A stretch of 49,322 nucleotides of DNA, from assembly GCF_903903185.1 (NCBI RefSeq), contig NZ_CAIUXT010000157.1, forward strand, positions 1 through 49,322. Direction: 5' to 3'. The translations under genes and the position numbers were made by a program. The stretch is from an uncultured Rhodoblastus sp. (GTDB lineage: Bacteria > Pseudomonadota > Alphaproteobacteria > Rhizobiales > Beijerinckiaceae). The notes beneath the pieces were generated by a model, which did no database searches, was not told the origin of the DNA, and was given only the letters and a program-made list of their open reading frames with translations. Below are positions 1 to 9,459 of the stretch, one piece after another; within the stretch, counting starts at the first letter, position 1, and each line of letters opens with the position of its first letter.

Positions 1-1954
1 GCACGAAGTCCGGCGCCAGCCGCGAAACGATCGGTGGACGTTCGAGCAGGCTGGTGGCGGTTTTCGGGATAGGAACTTCGTGAAGCTGAGCCAGCGTCTG
101 ATCGACGGCGATGAAATTTTGTTCAACCACTCTGGCGCCCTTGGCGCCATAGGACTTCTCGATCATGTGCTTGATACGCTGGATCGCTTCGTCTCGCGGC
201 AGGACTCCGGAAATCGCGAAAAAGCAGGTTTGCAGAACCGTATTGATGCGTGCGCCGAGGCCGGTGTCGCGCGCGACTTTCGACGCGTCGATGACGAAAA
301 ACCGCAAGCCCTTGTCGATGATCTGCTGCTGCACGAGGCGTGGCAGGCGGTCCCACGCCACGTCGGCGTCGTGGGGGCAGTTGAGCAGGAAAACCGCGCC
401 GGGCGCCGCCACTTTCAGAACGTCGGTCTTGTCGAGAAAGTCGAACTGGTGACAGGCGACAAAACGCGCCGCCGCGATCAGATAGGGCGAGCGGATCGGG
501 CGCGGTCCAAATCGCAGATGCGACACGGTCTGGGCGCCGGACTTATGCGAATCGTAAACGAAATAGCCCTGCGCGTAGCGATCCGGGTCTTCCGCCAGAA
601 TCTTGACGGTGCTCTTGTTGGCGCCGACCGTTCCATCCGCTCCCAGACCGTAGAACACCGCACTGAAGACGTCCCCGTCCTCGATCATGAAATCCGGATC
701 GAAGCTCAGGCTCGTGCCCGACACATCGTCGTTGACGCCGATGGTGAAGCCGTTGCGCGGCGCCGGCCTGGTCAGTTCGTCAAACACCGCCTTGACCATG
801 GCGGGCGTGAAATCCTTCGACGACAGGCCGTAGCGTCCGCCGATGACGCGGGGCATTTTTTTGATCTCGCCGCCGGCGTAAGCCTGGGCCAGCGTCGACA
901 GGATGTCGAGATAGAGCGGTTCGCCGGTCGCGCCCGATTCCTTGCAGCGGTCGAGCACGGCGATCGAGGTGACGCTCGCAGGCAAAGCCGCCAGAAAATG
1001 CACAACCGAAAACGGCCGGTACAACCGCACCTGCAGCACGCCGAGCTTGGCGCCCTGCGGATCGGCGCTATTGAGGAAGGCGGCGGTGTCGCGCGCCGTC
1101 TCGGCCGCCGAGCCGATCAGCACGATGACGCGGTCGGCGTCGGCCGCGCCGTCATATTCGAACAGCCGATAGGCCCGCCCGGTGAGCTTGGCGAAATCGT
1201 CCATCGCCTTTTCGACGATCCCCGGCGTGTGGGCGTAAAACGGATTGGAGGCCTCGCGCGCCTGGAAGAACGTATCCGGATTATGCGCGGTGCCTCGGAT
1301 GAACGGCCGCTCGGGCGTCAGCGCGCGGTCGCGATGGGCGCGCACGAGATCGTCGCGGATCATCGACCTGATCTCGTCGTCGGACAAAAGCGTGAGCTTG
1401 TTCACCTCATGCGAGGTGCGGAATCCGTCGAAGAAATGCACGAACGGAATGCGGCTCTCGAGCGTCGCCATCTGCGCGATCAGGGCGAGATCGTGCGCCT
1501 CCTGCACCGAAGCCGAAGAGAGCATGGCGACGCCGCAGGCGCGGATCGCCATGACGTCGGAATGGTCGCCGAAGATCGACAGCGCCTGGGTGGCGATCGA
1601 ACGCGCGGCGACATGGAACACCGCCGACGTCAACTCTCCGGCGATCTTGAACAGGTTGGGCAGCATGAGCAAAAGGCCCTGCGACGAACTGAACGTCGTC
1701 GTCAGCGCGCCCGATTGCAGCGCGCCATGCACTGCGCCGGCGGCGCCGCCCTCGCTCTGCATTTCCTGCACCACCGTCACGCCGCCGAAAATGTTGCGGA
1801 TGTTTTTCGAAGCCCATTCGTCGGCGAGTTCGGCCATCGTCGAAGAGGGCGTGATCGGATAGATCGCGCAGACTTCGTTGACGCGATAGGCGACATGGGC
1901 GGCGGCGGTGTTGCCATCGATCGTGGTGGTCTTGCTGTGAACGGCGCCGGTCAT
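1..1954 (-). CDS. nifJ: Pyruvate:ferredoxin (flavodoxin) oxidoreductase, N-terminal 650 residues (cut by window edge)
   Basis: The enzyme oxidises pyruvate with CoA to acetyl-CoA and CO2 and passes electrons to ferredoxin or flavodoxin, in the cytoplasm. The frame starts at the ATG at 1954 and stays open to base 1, so only the first ~650 of the usual ~1170-1200 residues are visible; the C-terminal TPP and 2[4Fe-4S] parts lie outside. Seen near the N-terminus are the family signatures VCAIYPITPSSTMAELADEW and TTTFSSSQGLLLMLPNLFKI, followed by a run around HFFDGFRTSHE; further on is GVNDDVSGTSLSFD. The last visible part (NFIAVDQTLAQLHEV) matches the region before the Fe-S domain. The start overlaps the upstream gene's stop by 4 bp (ATGA), so translation is probably coupled. 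In diazotrophs this enzyme can feed electrons to nitrogenase; in fermenters it handles pyruvate. No nif gene is visible here. Confidence 0.95.
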   Translation of the reverse strand, partial: MTGAVHSKTTTIDGNTAAAHVAYRVNEVCAIYPITPSSTMAELADEWASKNIRNIFGGVTVVQEMQSEGGAAGAVHGALQSGALTTTFSSSQGLLLMLPNLFKIAGELTSAVFHVAARSIATQALSIFGDHSDVMAIRACGVAMLSSASVQEAHDLALIAQMATLESRIPFVHFFDGFRTSHEVNKLTLLSDDEIRSMIRDDLVRAHRDRALTPERPFIRGTAHNPDTFFQAREASNPFYAHTPGIVEKAMDDFAKLTGRAYRLFEYDGAADADRVIVLIGSAAETARDTAAFLNSADPQGAKLGVLQVRLYRPFSVVHFLAALPASVTSIAVLDRCKESGATGEPLYLDILSTLAQAYAGGEIKKMPRVIGGRYGLSSKDFTPAMVKAVFDELTRPAPRNGFTIGVNDDVSGTSLSFDPDFMIEDGDVFSAVFYGLGADGTVGANKSTVKILAEDPDRYAQGYFVYDSHKSGAQTVSHLRFGPRPIRSPYLIAAARFVACHQFDFLDKTDVLKVAAPGAVFLLNCPHDADVAWDRLPRLVQQQIIDKGLRFFVIDASKVARDTGLGARINTVLQTCFFAISGVLPRDEAIQRIKHMIEKSYGAKGARVVEQNFIAVDQTLAQLHEVPIPKTATSLLERPPIVSRLAPDFV

Positions 1955-3609
1955 GCGGAAGTCTCCGTTGCGGCTCTCGCGGGTTCCGGAGCCAACTCGA
2001 TTGCGTGACAGGGGCATTGCTCGAAACAGACGGCGCAGCCGGTGCAAAGCGCGTAGTCGAAAAGATAGCGGCGGCCCGGCCCGAGCTTTACGATCGCCTG
2101 TTCCGGGCAGGAGGCGTAGCATTGGTCGCATTCGAAGCAATTGCCGCAGGAAAGGCAGCGCTGCGCATCATAGCGCGCCTCCGCCTCGCTCAGCCCCGCC
2201 ATGGTTTCGGCAAAACCGTCGGCCAGCCGCTCCTCCAGCGGCAATTCGCTTTGCACCGAGACCGGCGCGTCGAGAAAGATCGGCAGATTGAGCTGGTCGA
2301 AGGTCACGACCGGATGTTTGGCCGGACTTTTCACCGGCGCGCCGCGCAAATAGGAGTCGATGGCGCGGGCGGCCTTCTTGCCGTGGCCGACGGCGGTGGT
2401 GACGCTGTGCTGGCCCGGCGCAAGGTCGCCGCCGGCGAAAACGCCGGGACGGCCGGTCATCATGTTGGCGTCGACGACGATCAGGTCGTCGGCGTTGAAG
2501 GTGATGCCGGCGGCGTTGCGCAGGAACCCGCAATCGCTGTTCTGGCCAAGCGCCAGCACCACCGAGTCCGCCGAAAGCGTTTCGAATTCGCCGGTCGGCT
2601 GCGCGCGGCCTTTGTCGTCGAGCCGCATGGTTTCGACCGTGAGCGAGCCTTCGCCAATATCCTTGATGGTCGAGAGCCATTTGATCTTGACGCCCTCCGA
2701 CAAGGCTTCGTCGGCCTCGAACTCCTGGGCAGGCATGTGCGCGCGGTCGCGGCGGTAGACGATCAGCGTCTCCTCGGCGCCGAGCCGGCGCGCCATGCGG
2801 GCGGCGTCCATCGCGGTATTGCCGCCGCCGTAGACGATGACCCGGCGGCCGAGGCGCGGCGCCTCGCCGGTTTCGATATCGCGCAGCAGGCTGATCGCGT
2901 CGATGACCTTGGTCGCGTCGCGCGCCGGAATGTCGATTTTTTTGCCGATCTGCGTGCCGATGGCGACGAATACGGCGTCGAAGCCGCCCGCGACCTGCTC
3001 GGCGACGATGTCCTCGACCTTGTGGTTGAGCACAATCTTGACGCCCATGGCTTCGATGCGGGCGATTTCCTTCATCAGTTCGGCGCGCGGCAGGCGATAG
3101 GCCGGAATGCCGAAATGAAGCATGCCGCCCGGCAGCGGGCCGGCCTCGCGCACTTCCACCGCATGGCCCAGACGGGTCAGGTGATAGGCCGCCGACAGGC
3201 CGCTCGGTCCGCCGCCGACGATGAGCACGCGCTTGCCGGTGGAGGCTGCGGGCGGGTCCGGCGTCCATCCCTGTTCGGTCGCCATGTCGCCGAGAAAGCG
3301 CTCGACGGCGTGAATGCTGACCGCGCTGTCGAGCATGGAGCGGTTGCAGCCGGTTTCGCAGGGGTGATAGCAGACACGCCCATGAACGGCGGGGAAAGGA
3401 TTGTCCCGGACGATGGTCCGCCAGGCTTCACGATAATTTCCGGCCTGGGCCAGATCGAGCCAGGCCTGGATGTTTTCTCCCGCCGGGCAGGCGTTGTTGC
3501 AGGGCGGCAAATGATCGGCATAAACGGGCCGCTTGTCGCGGACCGGACCGGCGCCCTTTTGCTGCAACAGGTCGACAACGGGCGTGAAATCCGATTGCCT
3601 GGCGGTCAT
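1951..3609 (-). CDS. GltD-like FAD/NAD(P) oxidoreductase with C-terminal 2[4Fe-4S] ferredoxin domain
   Basis: This 552-residue protein resembles the small subunit of glutamate synthase. Near residues 37-41 and 80-88 are the N-terminal Fe-S cysteines (CNNACPAGENI, CYHPCETGC). At about 130-140 is an FAD dinucleotide site (VGGGPSGLSAAYHL) and in the middle an NAD(P) site (GGGNTAMDAARMARR). A C-terminal ferredoxin-like part has two clusters of cysteines (CLSCGNCFECDQCYASCP and CTGCAVCFEQCPC), which ordinary GltD lacks. The start at 3609 was chosen over an in-frame GUG-type upstream start at 3657 because it has a GGGGAG ribosome site and avoids overlapping the MFS gene. The 4-bp overlap with nifJ suggests that it moves electrons between NAD(P)H and the ferredoxin used by NifJ; this is inference. 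No gltB is nearby, so glutamate synthesis is unlikely. Confidence 0.9.
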   Translation of the reverse strand: MTARQSDFTPVVDLLQQKGAGPVRDKRPVYADHLPPCNNACPAGENIQAWLDLAQAGNYREAWRTIVRDNPFPAVHGRVCYHPCETGCNRSMLDSAVSIHAVERFLGDMATEQGWTPDPPAASTGKRVLIVGGGPSGLSAAYHLTRLGHAVEVREAGPLPGGMLHFGIPAYRLPRAELMKEIARIEAMGVKIVLNHKVEDIVAEQVAGGFDAVFVAIGTQIGKKIDIPARDATKVIDAISLLRDIETGEAPRLGRRVIVYGGGNTAMDAARMARRLGAEETLIVYRRDRAHMPAQEFEADEALSEGVKIKWLSTIKDIGEGSLTVETMRLDDKGRAQPTGEFETLSADSVVLALGQNSDCGFLRNAAGITFNADDLIVVDANMMTGRPGVFAGGDLAPGQHSVTTAVGHGKKAARAIDSYLRGAPVKSPAKHPVVTFDQLNLPIFLDAPVSVQSELPLEERLADGFAETMAGLSEAEARYDAQRCLSCGNCFECDQCYASCPEQAIVKLGPGRRYLFDYALCTGCAVCFEQCPCHAIELAPEPARAATETSA

Positions 3610-3631
3610 AGGCGCACTTGCTCCCCAGCTT

Positions 3632-4951
3632 TTATTCCCCGGGTAGCGATGCTGCAACCGGTGGATGGCGCCTGGTTCCCGTCTCGCGCAGAAAAAACGT
3701 CAGCACGAGGGAGATCGCAACCGCCACTGCCCAGATCATGTCGGCTTTACGGAAATTGGTCAAGCTTATTGGGGCGCCATCAGATAGTCGCATCAGGGTC
3801 AGACCGAACAAAGGAGCGAACAGGGCGCTGAAACTGAACACCAGAAAGTTCATGGCCCCGGTGGCGCTGCCCTTGACCTTGTCGGGATTGGCTTCCTTTA
3901 TCATCGCATAGGGAATCATCGCGGCGCCCGAGCCAATGCCGAACAAGAGGCCGCCTATATACGGAGGTATATACTCATCGAGATAGGCGATGGCGCCGCC
4001 GGAAACGAGCATGATGAGCATGCCGGCGATAAGCACGGGCTTGCGCAAGCCGATTCGGTCGGCGAGGTAGCCGAGCAACGGCGCGCCGATCACCCAGCCA
4101 AGCGGCGTCATCGAGGATCGCATGATGGCCTCCGCCGCTGTGACGCCAGCTTCAAGTTTGAGATGCGGCACGCCCCAGATCATGTCGCCAATGGTTGTGG
4201 GCATGAACAACAGGCCGCCGATAATGCCGCAAAGATAGGACTGGGGATTGGTCAGGACGATTTTGTAAGGGGCGAACATCGATCGCAGCGGGCCCTTGGC
4301 CGGCTCATGCTGCCTGGGCGTCATCACCAATAGCAACAGCGCCAGCACCGCGAGCGCGGCGCCGGAATAGATCCAGAATTCCTGCCAGCCGATCACGCCC
4401 TGCACCAGTGGGCCGACCGCGAATTGTCCGGCGAAGCCGCCGAGCATTCCGGCCAGTTGGGTGAAGCCGACGGCGGTGGCGAGCCATTTCGCCGGAAATC
4501 CATGCACGGCGAGATAGACCGCGCCGGTAAAGGCGAAAGCCGAGCCGGCGCCCTGCAACAGTCGACCGCTTTCCGCCGCGCCGATCGAGCCGAGGCCAAA
4601 CAGCGCGCTGCCGGCGGCCGTGGCGAGAACGCCGATGACAATCGGATAATTGGCGCCGAATCGGTCGAGCGAAGCGCCTGCGACGATGGCGAACCCGGCA
4701 TAGGTATAGTAGTAAAGCCCTAACAGGGCACTGATTCCAAGCGTCGTCAGGTTGAAGGCGCCGGTGAGTTCGGGAATCATCACGCCGGGCGCCGAGCGCA
4801 GCGCATATTGCAGGAAATAGAACGCCAGACAGAGGCCCCAGGCGGCGAGATAGGCGGCGCGCGGCGGCTCGGAAGCGATCGTTGGGCCGGCGACGGCCGG
4901 CTTCGCCGCCAAGCCTGAGGGAAATCGCAAATCTGTCCGCGCCTGTGGCAT
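3632..4951 (-). CDS. MFS transporter (probable organic anion carrier)
   Basis: This 439-residue inner-membrane protein has about twelve hydrophobic segments and the typical loop between helices 2 and 3 (LDRFGANYPIVIG) repeated in the second half (LADRIGLRKPVLIAG), as in the major facilitator superfamily. The start at 4951 was chosen because GAGGA lies about eight bases upstream; a longer frame to 5032 has no such site. It ends 22 bp before the GltD-like gene, with nifJ following, so the three are probably one transcript. An inferred job is import or exchange of a carboxylate linked to pyruvate metabolism; the substrate cannot be read from the sequence. Confidence 0.85.
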   Translation of the reverse strand: MPQARTDLRFPSGLAAKPAVAGPTIASEPPRAAYLAAWGLCLAFYFLQYALRSAPGVMIPELTGAFNLTTLGISALLGLYYYTYAGFAIVAGASLDRFGANYPIVIGVLATAAGSALFGLGSIGAAESGRLLQGAGSAFAFTGAVYLAVHGFPAKWLATAVGFTQLAGMLGGFAGQFAVGPLVQGVIGWQEFWIYSGAALAVLALLLLVMTPRQHEPAKGPLRSMFAPYKIVLTNPQSYLCGIIGGLLFMPTTIGDMIWGVPHLKLEAGVTAAEAIMRSSMTPLGWVIGAPLLGYLADRIGLRKPVLIAGMLIMLVSGGAIAYLDEYIPPYIGGLLFGIGSGAAMIPYAMIKEANPDKVKGSATGAMNFLVFSFSALFAPLFGLTLMRLSDGAPISLTNFRKADMIWAVAVAISLVLTFFLRETGTRRHPPVAASLPGE

Positions 4952-5193
4952 GAAATCGCTCCTCGACAAGGGTCCGCAGGCGAAACCCTTGCCGCCGTTT
5001 CCACCATAACGGGAGCATCGGAAACTACGCACGACGAGGGCGGAGACGCCGGATCATGCGGGACCGGCGCGGGGATGCCGGCTTGACCCGAAGCCTGCCG
5101 CGGCAAATCCGTCCCGGTTAAAACGCGAGCCTGTCGAAACCGGAAATGCGCAGGCGACGGTCAACCCGGACAATTGCCCCACCGCCAGAAATT

Positions 5194-6435
5194 TCAGTAA
5201 TGCGTCACGTTGCGAACCGTTTCGCCGAGGTTGTCGCCGAGATGTTCGAACTGCGACCCGAGATTCTGACGGGTGTCGCCGTCGATGACCGCGAGCGGCG
5301 CCGAAACGGCGAGTCCCGCCGCAGAACCGACGGTCGAGGCTGCGCCCGTCGTCACCTGGAGAACCTTTTCGCCGATGCCGGTCTTGCCGGCGAAAGCCTG
5401 GCCGTTCGCCAACCGGCTGCCGATCAGTTTGACGACTTCCGGGCTTTCGGCGAATTTCGAATGGTTGAGACGGTCGTCGGTGGTCACGTCGGTCAGGTCG
5501 ATGACGGTGATCTGTTGCTCGCGGAACTGCGAACGAAACGGCTCGGCGTTCGGATCGACGGCGCCGATGCGCGGCACATTGCCCCAGACCTTGCGCGAGA
5601 TCCGCAGCGCCTCGTCGTCGCGCGACACAAACAGGGTGAAGGGCGGGCGCGGTGAGCCCATTTCGGCGATCTGCTTGCGAAACACATAGATGTCCACGTC
5701 GGGCGCCGCCAGCATGACGTTCTTGATCTTGGGCGCCAGCCGCTTGTCGCGGATCGCCATCTGCCGCAGCGCTTCGAGCGCCACCCAATTGCCCATCGAA
5801 TGGGCGAGAATGTCGATTTCCGCCACATCGGGGTCGCGTTGCAGGGTCTGCAACAGCCGCTCCAGCGCGTCGCGCGAGAAATTGGCGCTTTCGCGGTCAT
5901 AGGTATAGGAGAACAAATCGCCGCGCGACGGCCAGGTGAACAGCAGCGGCGCCGCGATCAGATTGGAATCGTGCGCGATCTGCGCCATGCGGAACACCGC
6001 CTCGCCGAACCGCGTATTGAAGCCATGGACGAAAACCAGCACCTCTTTCTTGGGAGCGCGGCGCAGGTTCTGGCGCAACACTTTCAGCGCATCGGCTTCA
6101 TCGACGCGTTGGGTCCGCAGCGCCACGAAATCCTTCGAGGGATCGCCGACCTCCGAGGACGAGGTCTGGACATCGCCGATCCGGCGATTGGCGTCGGGCG
6201 GGATCGAGACCGTGATCTCGGCGAAATTCAGCCTGTCGTCGCGTTCGCCGGTAAAAACCTGTCCCGGCAGTTCCGAAGGGGCGCGCGTCGTCGCCACCAG
6301 CACATCGACCGTGCTGGCGCCCGGGACCGTTTCCTTGACCGGGATCAAGCCGCCCGGAGACCGTCCGCTGCAGGCGGCCAGCATCAGGGTCAACGCCATG
6401 CCGGCGACCGTCAGGCCCGTTTTCGCGCGCAACAA
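5194..6435 (-). CDS. Lipoprotein alpha/beta hydrolase, DUF900 family
   Basis: This 413-residue protein starts with a lipoprotein signal: a hydrophobic stretch ending in LMLAAC, with lipidated Cys at 22. The body fits the DUF900 alpha/beta-hydrolase family: VLVFVHGFNTRFGEA at about 133-146, the nucleophile elbow AHSMGN with Ser213, an Asp candidate in LAAPDVD, and a His candidate in LNHSKFAE near residue 330. The natural substrate of this family is not established. The start is a TTG (two in a row, 6435 and 6432) preceded by AAAGGGG. The last ~60 residues are low-complexity, Gly/Ala-rich and possibly unstructured. It lies alone between the MFS gene and the cytochrome gene, all on the minus strand. 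Confidence 0.85.
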   Translation of the reverse strand: MLRAKTGLTVAGMALTLMLAACSGRSPGGLIPVKETVPGASTVDVLVATTRAPSELPGQVFTGERDDRLNFAEITVSIPPDANRRIGDVQTSSSEVGDPSKDFVALRTQRVDEADALKVLRQNLRRAPKKEVLVFVHGFNTRFGEAVFRMAQIAHDSNLIAAPLLFTWPSRGDLFSYTYDRESANFSRDALERLLQTLQRDPDVAEIDILAHSMGNWVALEALRQMAIRDKRLAPKIKNVMLAAPDVDIYVFRKQIAEMGSPRPPFTLFVSRDDEALRISRKVWGNVPRIGAVDPNAEPFRSQFREQQITVIDLTDVTTDDRLNHSKFAESPEVVKLIGSRLANGQAFAGKTGIGEKVLQVTTGAASTVGSAAGLAVSAPLAVIDGDTRQNLGSQFEHLGDNLGETVRNVTHY

Positions 6436-6524
6436 ATGGCCGCCCCTTTCAAAAAATCACGGGTTTTCCTATCATGGCGCGCGTTGCAAGAACAGAGGCC
6501 GCATCAAGCGAGCGCCTCCGGCGC

Positions 6525-8879
6525 TCATTGTCCCGATAATTTGGCGGCGAGCCGCTTGATTTCGGGATCGTCCGGCCGCAGCGCCGACAGCCGCCGCGCC
6601 AGCGGCGCCGCCGAGTCGACGTCCCCCGCGCCGAGCGCCTCGCCCAGCATCGCATTGACGAGCGACGCGTCATAGGAATGGCGCGCCAGCGCCTCGCCCA
6701 GCACTTTGCGGCTCTCCTCGCGCTTTCCCAGCGATTTCAGGGCGACGCCATAGACATAGGCGAAACGCGCGTCGTCCGGGGCAAGTCGGGCGGCTTCGGC
6801 GAATTGCCCGAGCGCTTCGGGATAATTTTTCTGACGGACCAGCGCGAGACCCAGCGCGTGATGCGCCGCGCCATTCTCGGGCGCGAGCGCGATGGATTGC
6901 CGCAAGACCTCCGCCGCCAGCGCGTCGCGGCCGGTTCCGCGATAAAGATCGGCGAGATTTACCGCCAGTTCCGAGGCTTTCGGGTCAAGCTTCAATCCCG
7001 CCTGAAGCTCGGCCTCGGCCTCGTCGAGGCGCTGCCGGCCCATGTAGAATGTGGCGAGATTGGCGCGGCCTTCGGGGCGGTCCTCTTCGAGCCGCATGGT
7101 CTTTTCGCTTTCATCGAAGAGTTTCGCCAAAGCCGCGCCTTGCGCGGGGGGAAGCTGGTCGATCCGCAAGCCCGACAAAGCCCGGCCAACCTCCAGACGC
7201 ACCGCCAGAACCGGATCGGCGATCAGCCCTTCGAGCCAGTTCAGCCGCAGTTCGGGCGGTTGCGCAGCGAGATGGCGCACGGCGGCGACCCGAACGGCCG
7301 GATCGGGGTCCTTGAGGCTTTCGCGCGCCGCCTCGGTCGCCGTCGCCGAGGGAAAGGCGGAGAGTTCGAGCACCGCCGTGGCGCGGGCGACGCCGGGCGC
7401 CTCCAGATCCCTGGCGAAGGCGATCAACCGGTCGCGCGCCTCGGGGTCGCCGTCGCGCGCCAGTTTGAACGCCTCGCCATAGGTTTGCAGGCCTTTGCGC
7501 TGCGGCCCATGCCATTTTTCGATGGCCCCGGCCGCCCATTGCGCGGTTTTGTCGGCGTGGCAATCGTTGCAGGCGTTGGGGGCGCCGGTTTTTTCCGACA
7601 GATCCGGCCGGGGGATGCGGAAGGAATGATCGTGGCGGCGGTCGACGACCATATAGGTGCGCGCCGGCATGTGGCAGGACACGCAATCCGGCCCGCCGGG
7701 CCCCGCCTTGTGCCCGGTATGTTTCAAATCGGCGAATTTCTGCGGCAAATGGCATTGCGAGCAGACTTCACTGCCGGCGCTTTTGAGTTTGCCCGAATGC
7801 GGATCGTGGCAATCGACGCAGGTCACGCCTTTCGCATACATGCGGCTCTGCTTGAAGGCCTGATCGTTGAACACTTCGTCGCGCATCTGGCCGTCGGCCT
7901 CGAACAGGCCGCGCAGCAGAAGCGCCGACATATGGGTCTGAGCGAGGTCGCGGCCCGGCTTCCAGTCTTCCGAGAGCGTCCCGCGCCGCGCATGGCAGCG
8001 GGCGCAGGTTTCGACCACGTCGCCCGCCGGACGCGATGCGCCTTTGGCCGGGCTGCCGGTTTTCGGGTCCGGCGTCCAGTCGGCGGGCGAAGGTGAAGGA
8101 ATGGCGTCGGCGAAGCCCTTGAGTCCTTCCGCCTTTCGCGCCGGGTCTTTCGCCTGTTCCTGCGCCCAGGCGAGATGGCCGGCGCCGGCGCCGTGGCAGC
8201 TCTCGCAGCCGACGCTGATTTCGGAAAAGGCCGTGTGATAGCTGTTGGAGCGCGCGTCGTAATTCTTGTGCAGCGCCGTCGAATGGCATTCGGCGCACAT
8301 ATAGTTCCAGTTCTGCTGACGTCCGGTCCAGTGCAGGAGGTCGCCGGGCGGAATCTTCTGGTCGCCATAGACATGGAACCAGCGTTGGCCGCCATCCTGC
8401 CTGGCGCGCGTATCCCAGGCCCAGGGCAGGACCTGCAGGCGCCCGTCGGGGAAGGTCACGAGATATTGCTGGAGCGGCTCCAGCCCGAACGTGTGGCTGA
8501 CCCTGAAAGGCGCGATTCTGCCGTCGGCGCCTTCGGTCTCGACGAAAAACCCGCCGTCACGCCTGAAAAAACGCCCGTGCGAACCGGCGCTCTCGATGCT
8601 CAGCCCGGAAAAATCCCCCCGCACCGTGGCGGGCGTCGCGACCGACATGGCTTTCGAATGTTGCGACGCCGACCAGGCCTTGCTCTGGGCGGGATGGCAG
8701 GAGACGCAGGCCGCCGATCCGGCATAGCCCGCCGGGGCGCCGGCGGAAAGCGCGCCGATTTCGCTGTTCAGGCCCGGAGGCGCGGCGGTCTGGGCCAGGG
8801 CGCCGCAGGCCGCAGATACGGCAAGGATCATCGCCCCGGCGCAAAAAAGCTTTCGCAGATGCTGTTTCAAGCTGCGCAA
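6525..8879 (-). CDS. Periplasmic eight-haem cytochrome c with HEAT-like and TPR repeats
   Basis: This 784-residue exported protein has a signal peptide ending near ALAQ (residue 30) and eight CXXCH haem c sites at about residues 58, 195, 225, 292, 354, 373, 399 and 437, all in the first 445 residues. Residues ~480-590 look like alpha-helical HEAT-type repeats (PDPAVRVAAVRHLA), and ~620-780 hold several TPR units (ENGAAHHALGLALVRQKNYPEAL and similar). Such proteins resemble cytochrome c554/NrfB-like multihaem proteins fused to a helical scaffold; the redox partner is unknown. The start is a TTG at 8879, preceded by AGGAAAAGG; an internal ATG at residue 17 would shorten the signal peptide. No quinol dehydrogenase or nitrite/sulfite reductase gene lies next to it, so its pathway cannot be inferred from context. 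Confidence 0.9.
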   Translation of the reverse strand: MRSLKQHLRKLFCAGAMILAVSAACGALAQTAAPPGLNSEIGALSAGAPAGYAGSAACVSCHPAQSKAWSASQHSKAMSVATPATVRGDFSGLSIESAGSHGRFFRRDGGFFVETEGADGRIAPFRVSHTFGLEPLQQYLVTFPDGRLQVLPWAWDTRARQDGGQRWFHVYGDQKIPPGDLLHWTGRQQNWNYMCAECHSTALHKNYDARSNSYHTAFSEISVGCESCHGAGAGHLAWAQEQAKDPARKAEGLKGFADAIPSPSPADWTPDPKTGSPAKGASRPAGDVVETCARCHARRGTLSEDWKPGRDLAQTHMSALLLRGLFEADGQMRDEVFNDQAFKQSRMYAKGVTCVDCHDPHSGKLKSAGSEVCSQCHLPQKFADLKHTGHKAGPGGPDCVSCHMPARTYMVVDRRHDHSFRIPRPDLSEKTGAPNACNDCHADKTAQWAAGAIEKWHGPQRKGLQTYGEAFKLARDGDPEARDRLIAFARDLEAPGVARATAVLELSAFPSATATEAARESLKDPDPAVRVAAVRHLAAQPPELRLNWLEGLIADPVLAVRLEVGRALSGLRIDQLPPAQGAALAKLFDESEKTMRLEEDRPEGRANLATFYMGRQRLDEAEAELQAGLKLDPKASELAVNLADLYRGTGRDALAAEVLRQSIALAPENGAAHHALGLALVRQKNYPEALGQFAEAARLAPDDARFAYVYGVALKSLGKREESRKVLGEALARHSYDASLVNAMLGEALGAGDVDSAAPLARRLSALRPDDPEIKRLAAKLSGQ

Positions 8880-8981
8880 GGTGGGGCGCCTTTTCCTGCT
8901 CTGTCAAATGGGGCAAGCGTCGGGGTCGCGCGGTTGCGATCACCCGCTCCCCCGATGGGCGACCTAATACCGCGCCGAGGC

Positions 8982-9019
8982 AAAAATTTCGGCTTCCGGC
9001 GCGGGTTGCGCCGGAAGCC
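8982..9019 (-). terminator. Rho-independent terminator after the small secreted-protein gene
   Basis: A perfect 12-bp inverted repeat (GGCTTCCGGCGC / GCGCCGGAAGCC, loop of five) lies at 8991-9019. On the minus strand it is followed by GAAATTTTT. It sits about 35 bp after the stop of the 67-residue gene at 9054-9257 and before the cytochrome gene. Confidence 0.75.
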
Positions 9020-9053
9020 GGGCAGAGCGGATCGCAAGCGCGCCGTTGACCGC

Positions 9054-9257
9054 TCACCAGACCCGGCGGCGCACCGCCACCGGACGGCGAACGACGGCAA
9101 TCGGGGCGCGACGAACGCCAACGGCGCCATGCGGTCCCACGCAGCCGGCGCGATAGACGCCGCGCGCGCAGACCACGGCATTGGCCTCTTCCACCGTCAC
9201 AGCCAAAGACCCTGTGATCAGGCCCAGCGCCAGGCTCCATTGCAGCAAAGATTTCAT
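9054..9257 (-). CDS. Small secreted protein, unknown function
   Basis: This 67-residue protein has a clear signal peptide (MKSLLQWSLALGLITGSLAV, cleavage probably after EANA) and a short mature part with the motif VVCARGVYRAGCVGPHGAVG, followed by an Arg/Val-rich tail. It has a ribosome site (GGGAAGG) spaced well before the ATG at 9257. Small exported proteins with a CARGVYRAGC-type motif are, as I recall, common in Hyphomicrobiales and have no assigned role. The two cysteines might form a disulfide. A strong terminator follows. Confidence 0.7.
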   Translation of the reverse strand: MKSLLQWSLALGLITGSLAVTVEEANAVVCARGVYRAGCVGPHGAVGVRRAPIAVVRRPVAVRRRVW

Positions 9258-9459
9258 CGCGACCTTCCCAATTTAAGGCGAATCCGCCGGTTGACCGGGC
9301 GCAGACTAGCCGTCGCGCCTGCTTGCCGCAAGACGAGCGTAGTCCGATCCCCGTTTCGAAAAATTCCAAAAAATCCAGCGAAGGCCCCTTGCGCCCAAAG
9401 CGCGCCGACTTCACATCCGCGCTCTTGCGCCTATCCTGCCCGGGCAAGGGGTCGTTAAA

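Noticed and set aside
80-2008. A 642-codon open frame on the plus strand
   Set aside because: It is antisense to nifJ; the minus strand encodes unmistakable PFOR motifs, while this frame is Arg/His/Gly-rich with no family match.
2005-3831. A 608-codon plus-strand open frame
   Set aside because: Antisense to the GltD-like gene; it results from GC-rich third positions.
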